This document shows, piece by piece, positions 1-11,160 of a stretch of DNA of 64,000 nucleotides (positions are counted from its first letter, which is position 1; every line of letters starts with the position of its first letter). The position numbers and the translations under genes are program-made. The DNA lies in assembly GCA_949752735.1 (NCBI GenBank), contig OX457036.1:95046698-95110697 (forward strand). Direction: 5' to 3'. The DNA is from Lumbricus terrestris (taxonomy: Eukaryota > Annelida > Clitellata > Crassiclitellata > Lumbricidae). Under the pieces are notes generated by a model, which had not been told where the DNA came from, did no database searches, and saw only the letters and a list, made by a program, of their open reading frames with translations.

Positions 1-172
1 AGGTTCGAATCCACTTCAAGTCTCCGGGTAGGGGTCTTGGGCAAGTCCTTCACTCGTAATTGCTCAGCGCTTCGACTTGAAACTCCGATGCAGTGTCAGC
101 ACTGTAGTCGGGAGAACCTCTGAGCAGTGAGCTTGAAGGGGCGCTATAGCAAGTGCACATACAAACGACCTT
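1..172 (+). mobile_element. tRNA-derived SINE with L2-like tail, cut by window edge
   Basis: The sequence opens on a B-box-like motif (GGTTCGAATCC) and runs through a body reading about GGGCAAGTCCTTCACTCG. It ends in CTGTAGTCGGGAG, a GAGCAGTGAGCTTGAAGGGGC segment and GCGCTATAGC. The same body and tail recur at 60548-60760 and, inverted, at 6714-6937. The last 50 bases match the 3' ends of the L2-type LINEs in this window, so the SINE probably borrows that LINE's machinery. The tRNA-like head lies outside the window. Confidence 0.75.
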
Positions 173-619
173 GGCTAGATGGTTGTTTAGATAGGCTTAC
201 CTATAAAATATAAATGCTCGTGGTCAGCAACGCTTCATAAATGGCGACTTAATGATTGCAATCACAAAGTTGTAGTGTTCAGAAACAACACACAATAAAT
301 AGTGGTCAAAAATGAGTGGCACGAAAATCAGCCTTCAGAAAGCTGTTTGTTTGACGTGGTGATAGGCCTAAGTCATCGTAAATCGTTGACCCACTTTTCA
401 TCCAGATCACAATGCAGCGATATCTGTGTCGAATCAACATATTGGGCCTATTGGCTAGGTAGCCTATACAACCGATGGGTTGCTTTACCACGGTCTGAAG
501 ACTGCATACACTTGCAACTATTATTATTGTGACCGTTAGCCTAATCTATCACACTAAATATACTTCGCTTCTCCACCAAGAGTAGACATTATAAAAGATA
601 TAGGCCTAGTATATTCTTA
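173..619. other. unassigned AT-rich sequence before the Helitron
   Basis: I see no credible gene here. The short open frames have no recognisable domain. Two TAGGCCTA octamers (363-370, 601-608) and one TAGCCTA lie in this stretch. Confidence 0.5.
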
Positions 620-643
620 TCTATATAAATAAAGAGAAGATTC

Positions 644-695
644 TGTCTGTCTGTCTGTCTGTCTGTGTGTCTGTCTGTCTGTCTCTCTGTCTGTC
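644..695 (+). repeat. (CTGT)n microsatellite at Helitron 5' end
   Basis: About a dozen tandem CTGT units with a few TGTG and CTCT interruptions lie directly after the presumed Helitron 5' terminus. Such tracts are common at the start of Helitrons of this type. Confidence 0.85.
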
Positions 696-1224
696 AAAAT
701 ATGTCTAAATATGTTGCGTGCACTGTATAATATGTGAGCCTAATAATATTATTAGGTCCTACATTTTGGGGAAAAAATAGATGACGATGCTAATATAATA
801 ATAATATAATAATATATGTTGCGACGTTAAAATCATTGCTAATCAAAGAAAGATGAACGCAACGTCTATAGACTCAAAGAAAATTATTTTGTATTTCTGG
901 TTTTCTGTTTGACCGGGATGCATTTCCACAGTTTTTGAGCTTTTCTCTCCAAACCTTCACTACTGTGTTCTTTTCGGTATGGGTAACTCAGTGGAGGGGT
1001 TTGCGACTCTCTTCCACCATGCGGGCCAGGGTGATGGGCAAAAACCCTTATTTTCGCTACTTTTCCAGCCGTTGCCATGCATATTTTCACACTTATATAC
1101 CTGAAACGTTACAGCTGGACAGATTTTTACACGGACCACCTCGCCTCCACGCAACACACACCTCGGCCCGCAGAGGCCGGGTGGGCAGGGTGGCGGGGTT
1201 GGGAGTGTGGAGGGGTGTGGGGAG

Positions 1225-1968
1225 GAAATTTTCAGAAAACCTCAATTTCACGGGTGGCGTACCGGTGGAGGTCGGAGTGTGGTGGGGTGCTGTGGGGTGA
1301 GTGGGGTTGAGGGGTGGTAGGGGAATTTTTCCGAAAACCCAAATTTCACGGGTGGCGTACCGGTGGAGGTCGGATGGTGGTGTGGGGTGGGACAGCGGTG
1401 GGGTGGGGCAGGGTGGGACAAAGGTGGGGCGAGGAAAATTTTCCGAAAACCAAAATTTCACGAGTGGCGTACCGGTGGAGGTCGAAGTGTGGTGGGGTGG
1501 ATGGGATTGGGTGAGTGGGTGGATGGGGATGATGGGGTAAGGGTGTGAGGGGGTTAGAGTGGAGATTTTCCCGAAAACCCAAATTCATGGATGGCGTACC
1601 GGTGGAGGTCGGAGTGTGGTGGAGTGGGGTGGGGCAGGGATGGGGCGGGGGCCTGGGGTGGGGGATAGAGTTGGGAGGTTAAATGTTCTCGAAAAACCAA
1701 ATTTCACGAGTGGCGTACCTGTGGATGTCGGGGTGTGTTGGGGTGGGTGGCGTGGGGTTTGTGTATTGGGGTGAGGGTGGGAGTGGGAAGAAAACATTTT
1801 ACCGAAAACACACATTTCACGAGTGACGCACCCGTGAGGTCGGAGTGTGGTGGGGTGTTGTGGGGTGGGGGCGGGGTGGGGCAGGGGAAGGAATTTCCCG
1901 AAAATCCAAATTTCGCATGTGGCGTACCGGTGGAAATAGGAGGGTGGTGGGGGTTGTAGTGTGGTGGG
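1225..1968 (+). repeat. GT-rich minisatellite inside the Helitron, about 7 units
   Basis: Seven diverged units start near 1226, 1324, 1435, 1560, 1680, 1794 and 1890, so the period is about 95-125 bp. Each carries a TTTTCCGAAAACCCAAATTT core, then GGTGGCGTACCGGTGGAG, then a variable GGTGGGGT-rich spacer. The core is far better conserved than the spacer. The open frames across this array are low-complexity products of the repeat, not genes. Confidence 0.9.
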
Positions 1969-3015
1969 GTGGGGTTCAGTGGCGGCGCCAGGGGGGGCTG
2001 GAGGGGGCTAAGCCCCCCTAAATGCGGCTCAGCCCCCCCAAAGCAAAATGCGGAAAATGTTCATAACGGCTCATTTCGTAATAAGAAAACTAGACAATGA
2101 TCAATGGCATCGAAATCTACTTTGAGAATGAAGTTAGCGACTTCATTTCTTGGCCTCAGTCTATGAAAACGGGTGACAAATTTGCACCCTTACCTTTTGA
2201 CCATACAACGGGACAGGGTTGTCGAAATTGTCGAAGAAACAACATGGCTCTTATAAACACCTCGTTTCATATTGAAACCGTTTTATAAGTATTAGACGTA
2301 TAGATGTAAACCGCTTCTCTTTGTGGAATGTCAACCCTACCAAAAGTGAGCTGAACTATTTAGAGTACACTTACAGCTCTGCAGTATGTGAAATTATTAA
2401 AGTCTCCCATAGAAGTGTTGCATCTGTACTGAACATCATGCATGAAAATAATAATACAGACTGCTGGCCATCCAGAAGATTGCGTTTTATCCAGAAATGT
2501 CTTTGTTTTATCCAGAAATGTTTTTGACACAACATATTTTCTCTCTAAACTTCTAGAGCGCATTGTTGCTAACCAATTGATTGCATATTTAGATGTTAAT
2601 GAACTGATCCCTTCGCAGCAGTCTGGCTTCCGGAGGCACCACTCCACAGAGACCCTTTTGCTCCGACTTCTTTCTGACCTGTACTCCGCTATGGACCTTG
2701 GTCAGGTTACGCTCTTGGCTCTTTTTGATGTTTCTTCTGCATTTGATTCTGTGGACCACTCCATCCTCCTGCAACGTCTTTCTACATCCATTGGGCTGGT
2801 TGGACAGCCTCTAGAATGGTTGCGTTCCTTCCTCTCTGACCGTTCAAACTGTGTGGTTGTTGGATCCTCTAGGTCCCTTTGGGTTCCTGCTCCTCTTGGT
2901 GTTCCTCAGGGCTCCGTACTTGGCCCCTTATTATACCTTCTCTACACGGCTGATCTTTGTCCTCTACTTGAGTCCCGGGGTCTCCTCCACCAAATCTTTG
3001 CTGATGACACTCAAG

Positions 3016-3022
3016 CATACAT
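3016..3022 (+). repeat. 7-bp target duplication CATACAT, left copy
   Basis: CATACAT at 3016-3022 and again at 5498-5504 brackets the minus-strand LINE. The outer LINE reading frame (AYI, then HSN) is continuous once one copy and the insert are removed. Confidence 0.8.
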
Positions 3023-5497
3023 AGTAATAGTAATAGTAATAGTAATTGAACATTTATATAGCGCCGCTCACAGATTCAGTGGCGCTCCCGACCCAAGCTA
3101 GTACTCACCGCTAACAAATAGTATAGTTTTCAGACGTTTACGGAACAGGGGAAGAGAAAGGCCAAGAAGCTCAGAACGGAGCTTGTGAGGAAGGCGGTTC
3201 CAACAAGTAGGACCAAGATATGCAAAGCTTCTGGACTGGGCCGTAGCTCCACGCATGCGCGGGACAACTAGAAGGCCATTTGCAGCAGATCGAAGGGCAG
3301 AGCGGCCAGGAAGAGTGGAGACCAAGTTACACAGTGCCCGAAGATAAGAGGGGGCTACCCCGAGAAGAGAGTTGCGCATAAGAGTCAGGATCTTGAACTC
3401 AATGCGCTGAGGTACAGGAAGCCAATGAAGAGTGTCCCGAATAAAATCAGATATGTGAGAGAATTTGGGAAGACCAGCAATTAAGCGGGCAGCAGCATTA
3501 AGAATAGACTGAAGCTTAGAGAGGTTAAGAGAGGAGAGACCAGCATAGGCAGAGTTTCCAAAGTCGACTCTAGAGCAAATCAAAGCATGGACAAGCGCCT
3601 TGACCGCTTGAAGGGAGAGTGAGTGGCGGATAGTACGCAATTGTCGCAAGTGATAGAAACATGTTCGAGAGATTCGGTTAACATGATCAGTAAGAGAAAG
3701 AATTGGATCCAGAGTAAAACCCAGATCACGAACAGTTGGAGAAAATTGGATATCTGGGTACAACGTGCTGAGGAGCTCCATATCAATCTTGGCGAGCTGG
3801 ACTCTACCACCAAGCCAAATGAATTGGGTTTTATCAGAGTTAAGGCGAAGACGGTTAGAAGACATCCATTGGTTCAGTTCCATAGTGGCGTCAAGGATAG
3901 TTGCAACCAGTGAAGAGGCAGCACTGGGAGAACCGTGGACAAATGCTTGTGTATCATCAGCGTATTGATGAGCAGAGGCACCCTTGCGGGATAATAGGTT
4001 CAATAGATCAGCAGTATATAGGATGTATAGAAGCGGCGCCAGGACAGAGCCTTGAGGCAGGCCGTATGGAACAAAGGTCCAGGAGGAGCGTGTGGATCCA
4101 AAGATCACAGATACAGAGCGATCAGAGAGGAAAGAACTAAGCCAGAGGAGGGCAGAGTCACCAATGCCAAAAGATTTGGACAGACGCTCGAGTAGAATAG
4201 AATGGTCAACAGTGTCGAACGCCGCACTGACGTCAAACAGGGCAAGTAAGGTAATGTGGGATTGATCAACAGCGGCAAAGATGTCAGTAAGTAAGCGAGT
4301 AATAAGAGATTCAGTAGAATGATATTTCCTAAAGCCAGATTGAAGAGGGGGCATTAGTGAGTTGGTTTCAAGATAGTCAACTAGCTGGAGCGAAATACAT
4401 TTTTCCAGGAGTTTGGAGAGAAAAGAGAGATTGGAAATGGGTCGATAACTGGAGGGAACACTTGGGTCTAGACCCTGGCGCTTGAGAGAGGGAAAAATCA
4501 GAGCTCTTTTGTGTTGAACTGGAACCACACCCTGAGCCAGCGAAGAATTGCATAATAATAGTAAAAATGGCAAAAACTCATCTAGAAACTCTTTAACAAT
4601 GAATGGAGGAATAATGTCCAGCTCGCAGGACTTCGATGTGGAGCCTTGGATGAGGCATCTGAGAGCATCGGACTGGATCGGCTGCCATTCGTTGAGGGTA
4701 GCTGCAGATGCTGAAGAAGGGAAGGATGGAGGCGGAGAACCTTCCGTTGATCGACGGGTCACGGCGATCTTCTCCGTCATAAAGTCCAGGTAATCGTTGG
4801 CTGTGAACGATGGTTGCGAAGGAGAGTGAGGAGCAGCGGAGCGTCCGAGGATCCCAGCGAGAGCCGTCCAAAGACGTCGAGGGCTATGTCCATCCCGGGC
4901 GACTAGCTGCTCCCAGTATTGCGTTTCCCTGGAACGAAGCTCACCGTGCATCATCCGTAGGCGTTGGATCCAGATGAGGCGGTCTGCCGGGTCACGGGTG
5001 CGGCGATACCGACGCTCCAGACGTCTGACATCCCGACGGATGGCGCGGCAGTGAGAGTCGAACCAGGGTCTTAGTGGTTGATGACGGATCCGATGAGGGC
5101 GAACGGGAAGTAGAGAATCGATGAGCGGCAGAATCGTCGCATCGTAGAGAGCAAAAAGCTCTTCAGTGGAGTCCTCAGCACGTGAGGACAAGTCGACGCA
5201 GAGCGGGCTGTTGAGCAGTCCTGCGCGAAACGCCTCACGATTCAAGTTCTTCCAACCACGGGAGTGGCGAATGGCGTATGTAGGCTGAGCGGCGAGGAAA
5301 GGGATATTGTAGAGGAGAAGGCCATGATCAGAGATAGAAGGAGGTTCCACTCTGAGGTCTGAGATGGCGCAATCTTCCCGCGTGATAACCAAATCCAGCC
5401 AGCCACCCAGAGCATGAGTTGGCTCAGCTACGTGTTGGATGAGACCGAACTGGAAGAGAAGATCCAAGAAGCGAGTAGAATCAGGATGGCTCGGATA
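3023..5497 (-). mobile_element. L2/CR1-type LINE with intact reverse transcriptase, nested and 5'-truncated
   Basis: On the minus strand one uninterrupted frame of about 800 codons ends at the stop at 3098. It begins inside the endonuclease C-terminus (DLVITREDCAISDLRV and SDHGLLLYN). The complete reverse transcriptase follows: HSTESLITRLLTDI, ALFDVSAAFDTVDHSILLER, GLPQGSVLAPLLYILYTADL, and the catalytic YADDTQ. The C-terminal LHWLPVPQRIEFK and GPTCWNRLPHKL blocks are typical of L2/CR1 LINEs. The 3' end has the GGGAGCGCC..GAGCGGCGCTATATAAATG signature and an (ATTACT)n tail. The upstream methionine at 5530 lies in the outer LINE and is not a native start. The lack of any stop suggests a young insertion. 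Confidence 0.92.
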
Positions 5498-5780
5498 CAT
5501 ACATTCTAACCCATTGGATTCAGTTAGCACTGTGCGCCTAATGTGTCTGACTGTAGACGTCCTTTCCTCTTGGATGGCGTCAAATCGGCTTCTCCTAAAT
5601 CCCAGTAAGACTCAATTCATTTGGCTGGGTGGCCGTCGGCAACTTGAGAAAATCGATCTGCCTCTGCTAGCTCAACTCTTCCCTGACATTACTTTCTCTT
5701 CCACGGTTCGTGACCTGGGTGTTACCCTAGACTGTGAACTCAGTCTCAGCCAGCATGTCAATCTTGTTGCTCGAAGCTGT

Positions 5781-5787
5781 TAGGCTA
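5781..5787 (+). other. TAGGCTA micro-insertion breaking a LINE frame
   Basis: The outer LINE reads ..ARSC then a stop. Removing GGCTA after the TA gives C-Y-Y-Q-L-R, which matches the equivalent YFHLRRLR and FYHLRQLR of the two other LINEs here and joins the two open frames. Confidence 0.85.
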
Positions 5788-6713
5788 CTACCAGCTTCGT
5801 CAACTTCGAGTGATTGCACGCTCTCTCTCTCATGATGCGCTAGTAGTTCTTGTTCATGCCTTCATAACTAGTCGAATTGACCATTGTTGCTCAATCCTTG
5901 TTGGCCTCCCCCTTGGGGTTCTGGGACGGTTAGATCGGGTTCTGCGCTCTGCTGCCCGGCTCATTGGACGAATCCCTAAATTTTCCTCTGTTTCTACCTA
6001 CATGCGTGATGTGCTGCATTGGTTGCCAATAGCCCAACGCATACATTATCGAATTGCAGCCCTGGTTTCTCGCTGTATCCTTGGTTGTGCTCCATCCTAC
6101 CTGCGACTTCTCTGTCGTCCAGTCTCTGACATTGAATCGCGTCGGGCCCTTCGCTCTGCTGCGAAGGGACAACTGCTTGTTCCACGGGCTCGCTTAGCTA
6201 CCAGACAGCGCCGAGCCTTCTCGGTTGTGGGGCCGTCAATCTGGAATGACCTCCCCCCTAACCTCCATCTCCTTCACCTGACCAGTCAATCCTTATTCCT
6301 TAAGTCCCTTAAATCTTTTTTCTTTTGCCGTGGCTGGGCTGGGAGCGCCTCTGAGTAGTTTCTTGAAGGGGCGCTATATAAATGCAAATAATGAATGAAT
6401 GAATGAACAATGTAGTTGTCAGATTTTCGTCATGTATATTAGGCCATTTCATTTATGTATGGGGAAAATATTTTTTTTAAAATTATATGGTGCAACCCTC
6501 CTATCTTGTTTCTAATGGCAAAGTGTGAATGTTCACCAAATTTCAGGTCATTTCGTCGTGTTTTGACCCCCGCCCAACACGATCAACTGATTTAGTTAAT
6601 AAATCATTGTTTTCCTGCATGACAGAATGTTTGTAATATGAGACAGTTTACTATACAAAGAATACAAACTACATATATAGTAACTAACAAGTTTGGTAAT
6701 AGTGTTTGTTTCT

Positions 6714-6937
6714 TTGTATGTGCACTTGTTATAGCGCACCTTCATGCACTCTACTCAGAGGCGCTCCCGACTGCAGAGCGGACACTGCATCAGAGTTTCA
6801 CGCCGAAGCACTGAGCAATTGCGAGTGAAGGACTTGCCCAAGGTCCCTACGCGGCGACTTGAGGTGGATTCGAACCTCGAACCTCGAACCTTCCGGCTTC
6901 AAGGCAACGACGCCACCACTACACCACCGCGCCCCAC
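6714..6937 (-). mobile_element. tRNA-derived SINE with L2-like tail
   Basis: Read on the minus strand it starts GGGGCGCGGTGGTGTAGTGG (A-box-like). It carries GAGGTTCGAGGTTCGAATCC (B-box-like, with GAGGTTC partly repeated), continues through the shared ACCTTGGGCAAGTCC body, and ends in GGGAGCGCCTCTGAGTAG..GCGCTATAACAAG. It is a near full-length copy of the family truncated at window position 1. Confidence 0.85.
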
Positions 6938-6999
6938 AATCTCAATAAGTGAGATGTGTATACTATACACATTACACAATGATATCATGTCAAATCACT

Positions 7000-7830
7000 T
7001 TACTGATTTTGAGGTTTTGTGGAGGAGAAGGTTAACTTCTTTAATGTCTCTTTTTGAAAGTTGGGAATTTCTCTGCGTTGGTATTCGACCATTTGCAATA
7101 GAAACTGTTTTTGTGTTTCATCATTGGTATCACTAGTTGAGAAGTCTTGGATTAGTTTCACAGCCCGTTCCGACAGATCATTCACCACTTTGACATGCCG
7201 CACATATGTATCAGCTTCTTGGTAATGGGGATCATTATGCCATTCACTAACAGGTTTTCCTAACCAGTCGGCGCCAATCCCATGCTGTGAAACAAGAACC
7301 AGGATTTGGGCCCAATAAGGGATGATAGTTTTGTACTGGGGCTCAGAATAGGAAACGTTGGATGGCCCCTTTCAAACTGTCTTGGTCTAGGAATTCGGAG
7401 CAATGTTCGAGCAATCTGCTGTCTTTCTGAAGTGGAGAGCCTGTTTGAAAAGAGAGAGAATACAGCACATTCGTCTGTTAAGTACAAGAAGTGCCTTTCC
7501 AAGGTTTTCATGGCTGCATTGGCAACTTGTGGATCATGCTTACAATAGGCCTACTTGTTAAAGTCATGCCATAGCTTGAGATCATTATACGCTGCATCGG
7601 CCCCAATGGATGAAGAGAGCCAGTTTTCAACGTAGAATAGCGCATTAAATTTACATAGTGCTTGCAATTTGCTGATCATGTCCTAAACTACCTTCAGGCA
7701 CCTCTCTATCATCCTGTCTAAGTAATGGGCGGTTTGGTGTGGATGAAATTGGAGGAACTACTTCCTGAGGTGGTTCTTTTTTCATATATTCACTCCTTGC
7801 TGCCATGGTTACAGCCTCTAAAAGGTAAAG
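7000..7830 (-). pseudogene. broken ORF of unknown function, probably transposon-encoded
   Basis: Minus-strand frames line up as one decayed coding segment: AYNDLKLWHDFNK, a stop, then KHDPQVANAAMKTLERHFLY.., TDECAVFSLFSNRLS, SLIGPKSWFLFHSMGL, a frameshift near 7255, then DWLGKPVSEWHNDPHY and VVNDLSERAVKLIQDF..QKQFLLQMVEYQRR. The first stop lies in TAGGCCTA at 7546-7553; without GGCCTA the frame reads N-K-Y-C-K. Composition and repeated in-frame continuity say it once coded for protein. I cannot name the family. Its place inside the 1977-11632 insertion suggests it belongs to that element. Confidence 0.5.
7546..7553. other. TAGGCCTA octamer interrupting an ORF
   Basis: On the minus strand the octamer places TAG in frame between asparagine-lysine and alanine-tyrosine. 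Removal of six bases keeps the frame and removes the stop, as in P450 copy D. Confidence 0.7.
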
Positions 7831-8160
7831 CAAAAATTTTACAATTTGCTACCATGTTGTCAATGTCCGTTTTGAACATAAAACTACTTTTTAGGTGGGC
7901 GGGGGTCAAAACATGGCCTACAGACCAGAAAATTTGCAGACAATTATGTTTCAGTAATAGTAACAATATGCCAGGGTTGCACAATGAACATTCTAAAAAA
8001 AATTTTTTTGCAATGGCCTAATGTATATCTTACACACTTCAAATGTGCGCGCTCTTGTTATTTTCGGTATAATAATTATTATATTCTTGTTGTGTATACC
8101 CCCACTGTCTGGGAATATAGGCCTACATTTTGATATAATGGTCAACTAAAAAGTCTTAGT
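7831..8160. other. no recognisable feature
   Basis: AT-rich filler belonging to the large insertion, with one TAGGCCTA near 8125. I see no gene or repeat boundary. Confidence 0.4.
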
Positions 8161-8168
8161 GCTATTAG

Positions 8169-9437
8169 CAGGGGCGGATCCAGGGGGGGCCAATCCGGCC
8201 ATGGCCCCCCCATTTCAAATCACCATGGGACGTGGCCCCCCCCATCCATGGTGGAGGAAAAAAAAAATCAGGGTGTCAGTCATGCACAGGAGAATTAATG
8301 TATAAATGTAATTAAAATCTATAATAGAAATAATATATATAAATGTAATCTAAGTCTCTCACGCAATTGCATTGTCTTAATATAAAGCAACGAAATGAAA
8401 CAATCTTATAACAGTATCCAACTATGATTTATGGCATACAATGTAAGTCAATCGTGTATATATTCGTAGTAAATTTTAAAAACATTAACACAAATAAACA
8501 CAAGTATAACTAAGTACAACTAACTATTAATTACAAATCATGTTAACACGAACAACAGTGTTTGGGATGTAATTTATTTTTTGCAGATGCCAAAAAATTT
8601 CAGGGCGAAACATGTTAAGTTTTTAGTGTAGTCTACATGTGCAAGAAAGTGCGGTGAATGATAACACATGTTTACTCCTTGTTTTTATTTATATCTTACT
8701 ATATTTCATTCAGTAGTGGGAGTATTTTATTTATTTTAGCCTTAAAACGTCATCACTCTTTTTAGACGAAAAATTAAACACCTTTTTTTAAGATTTCGCA
8801 CGCATGACTACAAAAAGTTATCAGTTTTTTGCGATGCTAAATTGAACACCTTTTTTTGCAAAAAATTTCGCACGGAGGAATAAAAAGTCATATCACTCTT
8901 TTTAGACGAAAAATTAAACACCTCTTTTAAGATTTCGCACGGATGATCAAAAAATGTCATCGGTTTTTTGGGAAGGAAAATTGAACACCCTTTTTGAAGA
9001 TTTCCGGCGGATTACTTAAAAAAATCTAGTTTTCGGGAAAGAAGTTTTTAAGTAAAGTCAATATTTATTGAGATATTATGGCACTCTTATAAGCACTGAA
9101 AAGTACAGCTATTTTGTTAAGAGAACAGCTTAAAATGCTACCATTGCAATGTGAAAATACAAAAAGTTTCTGGTGGGGAGGGGCGTATCCCCTCCCCACA
9201 CCCCTCCCCTACCACTCTCGGCGCTGCGCGCCTCATGATTGTCTTCAGACGGTGAATTATGTAACCCTCCGGAAACCTCAATCCCCCTAGAGGTGAGGGC
9301 TAAATTAAACTCTGGTTCCGCCAAAAACGACTAAAATAGTTAATCAGATTTCCAGCGAAAGATCAACAAAAAAAATTCCGACCCCAGCCCCAAAATTTTT
9401 TGGCCCCCCCCTTCGAAACGTTCTGGATCCGCCACTG
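8169..9437. mobile_element. hAT-like element, 1.27 kb, 8-bp TSD
   Basis: The ends are CAGGGGCGGATCCAGG and CTGGATCCGCCACTG, flanked by a perfect 8-bp duplication GCTATTAG (8161-8168, 9438-9445). The interior has C-rich and G-rich subterminal runs and three or four copies of a TCGCACG..TTTTTAGACGAAAAATTAAACACC unit between 8740 and 9030. The part at 9115-9200 resembles 16240-16340. No transposase is visible. Confidence 0.88.
8745..9030 (+). repeat. short degenerate repeats inside the 8169 hAT
   Basis: Units read roughly TTTTTAGACGAAAAATTAAA, CACCTTTTTT and AGATTTCGCACG, recurring about every 60-70 bases four times. Confidence 0.7.
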
Positions 9438-9617
9438 GCTATTAGCATATACATGCAAAACATTTGTGTTCAGATAAATATATGTATATATATATACACA
9501 TAAAATAATTGTGTGCATATATCTAAGCATGCATATTTTTGTATTAAGGAAACTTAAACTGTTTTCTGTCATTAGTAATATGCAGGCATATAATTATAAT
9601 AGTGTCTTGTGAATGCT

Positions 9618-11160
9618 GTTGGACACCTTTATTGTGATTTATTTTTATTTGTGATTATTTTGATTGAATGTCCAGGGTAACGGGCTCTGTTGTCATAGAC
9701 CCTGGTCAAATCGGATCCATCCATTATTGTGTTTGCTTTTTTATTGTAAAATTTCTGAGTAATAATACTGTGTTGGACACCTTTATTGTGATAACTTGGA
9801 AGTTGAGTCCGTGTCCATGGTCAACTTTTTATACGATAATACTGAATTACACACCATTTTATTGTAAAATATATGATTATTAAAACTGTGTTGGACACCT
9901 CTTATTGTGATAACTTGGAACTCGAGTCCGTGTCCATGGCCGACTTTTTATACGATAATACTGAATTACACACCATTTTATGGTAAAATAAATGAATATT
10001 AATAATGTGTTGGACACCTTTATTGTGATAACTTGGAAGTCGAGTCCGTGTCCATGGTCGACTTTTTATACGATGATACTGAATTGCACACCTTTTTATT
10101 GTAAAATCTCTGAATATTAAAGCTGTGTTGGACACCTTTTATTGTGACAACTTGGATCATGAGTCTGCGTCTATGGTTGACTTTTTATACGATTATACTG
10201 AAATGCACACCATTGTATTGTGGAATTTCTGAATATTAATACTGTGTTGGACACCTTTATTGTGATAACTTGAAAGTCGAGTCCGTGTCCATGGTCGACT
10301 TTTTATACGATAGGCCTAATACTGAATTACACACCATTTTTGTAAATCTATGATTATTAAAACTGTGTTGGACACCTTTATTGTGATAACTTGGAACTGG
10401 AGTCCGTGTCCATGACCGACTTTTTATACGATAATACAGAATTACACACCTTTTTATTGTAAATTATATGAATATTAATACTGTGTTGGACACCGTTATT
10501 GTGATAACTTGGATGCCGAATCCGTGTCCATGGTCGACGTTTTATACGATGATACTGAATTGCACACCATTTTATTGTAAAATCTCTGAATATTAAAACT
10601 GTGTTGAACACCTTTTATTGTGACAACTTGGATCACGAGTCTGCGTCTATGGTTGGCTTTTTATACGATTATACTGAAATGCACACCATTGTATTTTGGA
10701 ATTTCTGAATATTAATACGCTGTTCGACATCTTTGTTGTGATTTATTTTTATTTGTGATTATTTCAATAGAATGTCCAGGTTAACGGCCACTGTTGTCAT
10801 AGACCCTGGTCAAATCGGATCCATCCATTATTGTGATTACTTTTTTATTGTAAAATTTCTGAGTAATAATACTGTGTTGGACACCTTTATTGTGGTAACT
10901 TGGAACTCGAGTCCGTGTCCATGGCCGACTTTTTATACGATAATACTGAATTACACACCATTTTATTGTAAAATGTATGAATATTAATGCTCTATTGGAC
11001 ACCTTTTATTGTGACTACTTGGATCTCGAGTCTGTGTCCATGGTCGACTTTTTATACGATGATACTAAAATGCACACCATTGTTTTGTGGAATTTCTGAA
11101 TATTAATACGGTGTTGGACACCTCTTATTGTGATTATTTAGAACTCTAGTCAACGTGGTT
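9618..11160 (+). repeat. 118/119-bp satellite array with higher-order structure
   Basis: The phrase GTTGGACACC starts units at 9618, 9772, 9890, 10009, 10127, 10246, 10367, 10485, 10603, 10722, 10876, about 10994 and 11113. Most spacings are 118-119 bp. Two units (9618 and 10722) are 154 bp and carry an extra segment with TAACGG and GTTGTCATAGACCCTGG. The array repeats as a block of 1104 bp, and units at 10127 and 10603 match best, a four-unit sub-period. Units contain GTCCATGGTCGAC and TTTTTATACGAT. The open frames here are repeat artefacts. Confidence 0.92.
10311..10318. other. TAGGCCTA insertion in one satellite unit
   Basis: This unit reads ATACGATAGGCCTAATACTG where sister units read ATACGATAATACTG. 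The difference is exactly six bases at a TA. Confidence 0.95.

Larger units (their letters stand above)
2530..6407 (+). mobile_element. L2/CR1-type LINE, 5'-truncated, split by a second LINE
   Basis: Reverse transcriptase sequence runs from FLSKLLERIV through HSTETLLLRLLSDL, ALFDVSSAFDSVDHSILLQR, GVPQGSVLGPLLYLLYTADL and FADDTQAY, stops at 3015-3022, and resumes in frame after 5504 (DVLSSWMASNRLLLNPSKT) to the C-terminal GPSIWNDLPPNL region near 6250. The 3' end has the GGGAGCGCC..GGGGCGCTATATAAATG signature and an (ATGA)n-type tail. The frame is broken at 5781-5787 by TAGGCTA; dropping five bases of that motif restores a normal YYQLRQLR segment. No endonuclease domain remains. Confidence 0.9.

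Noticed and set aside
935..1959. Several overlapping open frames of 60-120 codons on both strands
   Set aside because: They follow the GT-rich minisatellite, have low-complexity proline/glycine/tryptophan content, and occur in many frames at once.
5498..5530. Methionine at 5530 (minus strand) as the native start of the intact LINE ORF
   Set aside because: It lies beyond the CATACAT duplication, in the outer LINE; the inner element is 5'-truncated and has no start of its own.
9902..11002. Repeated about 75-codon minus-strand frames (IFRDFTIKRCAIQYHR type)
   Set aside because: They are the same satellite unit read in phase; the frame exists only because the unit lacks stops in one register.
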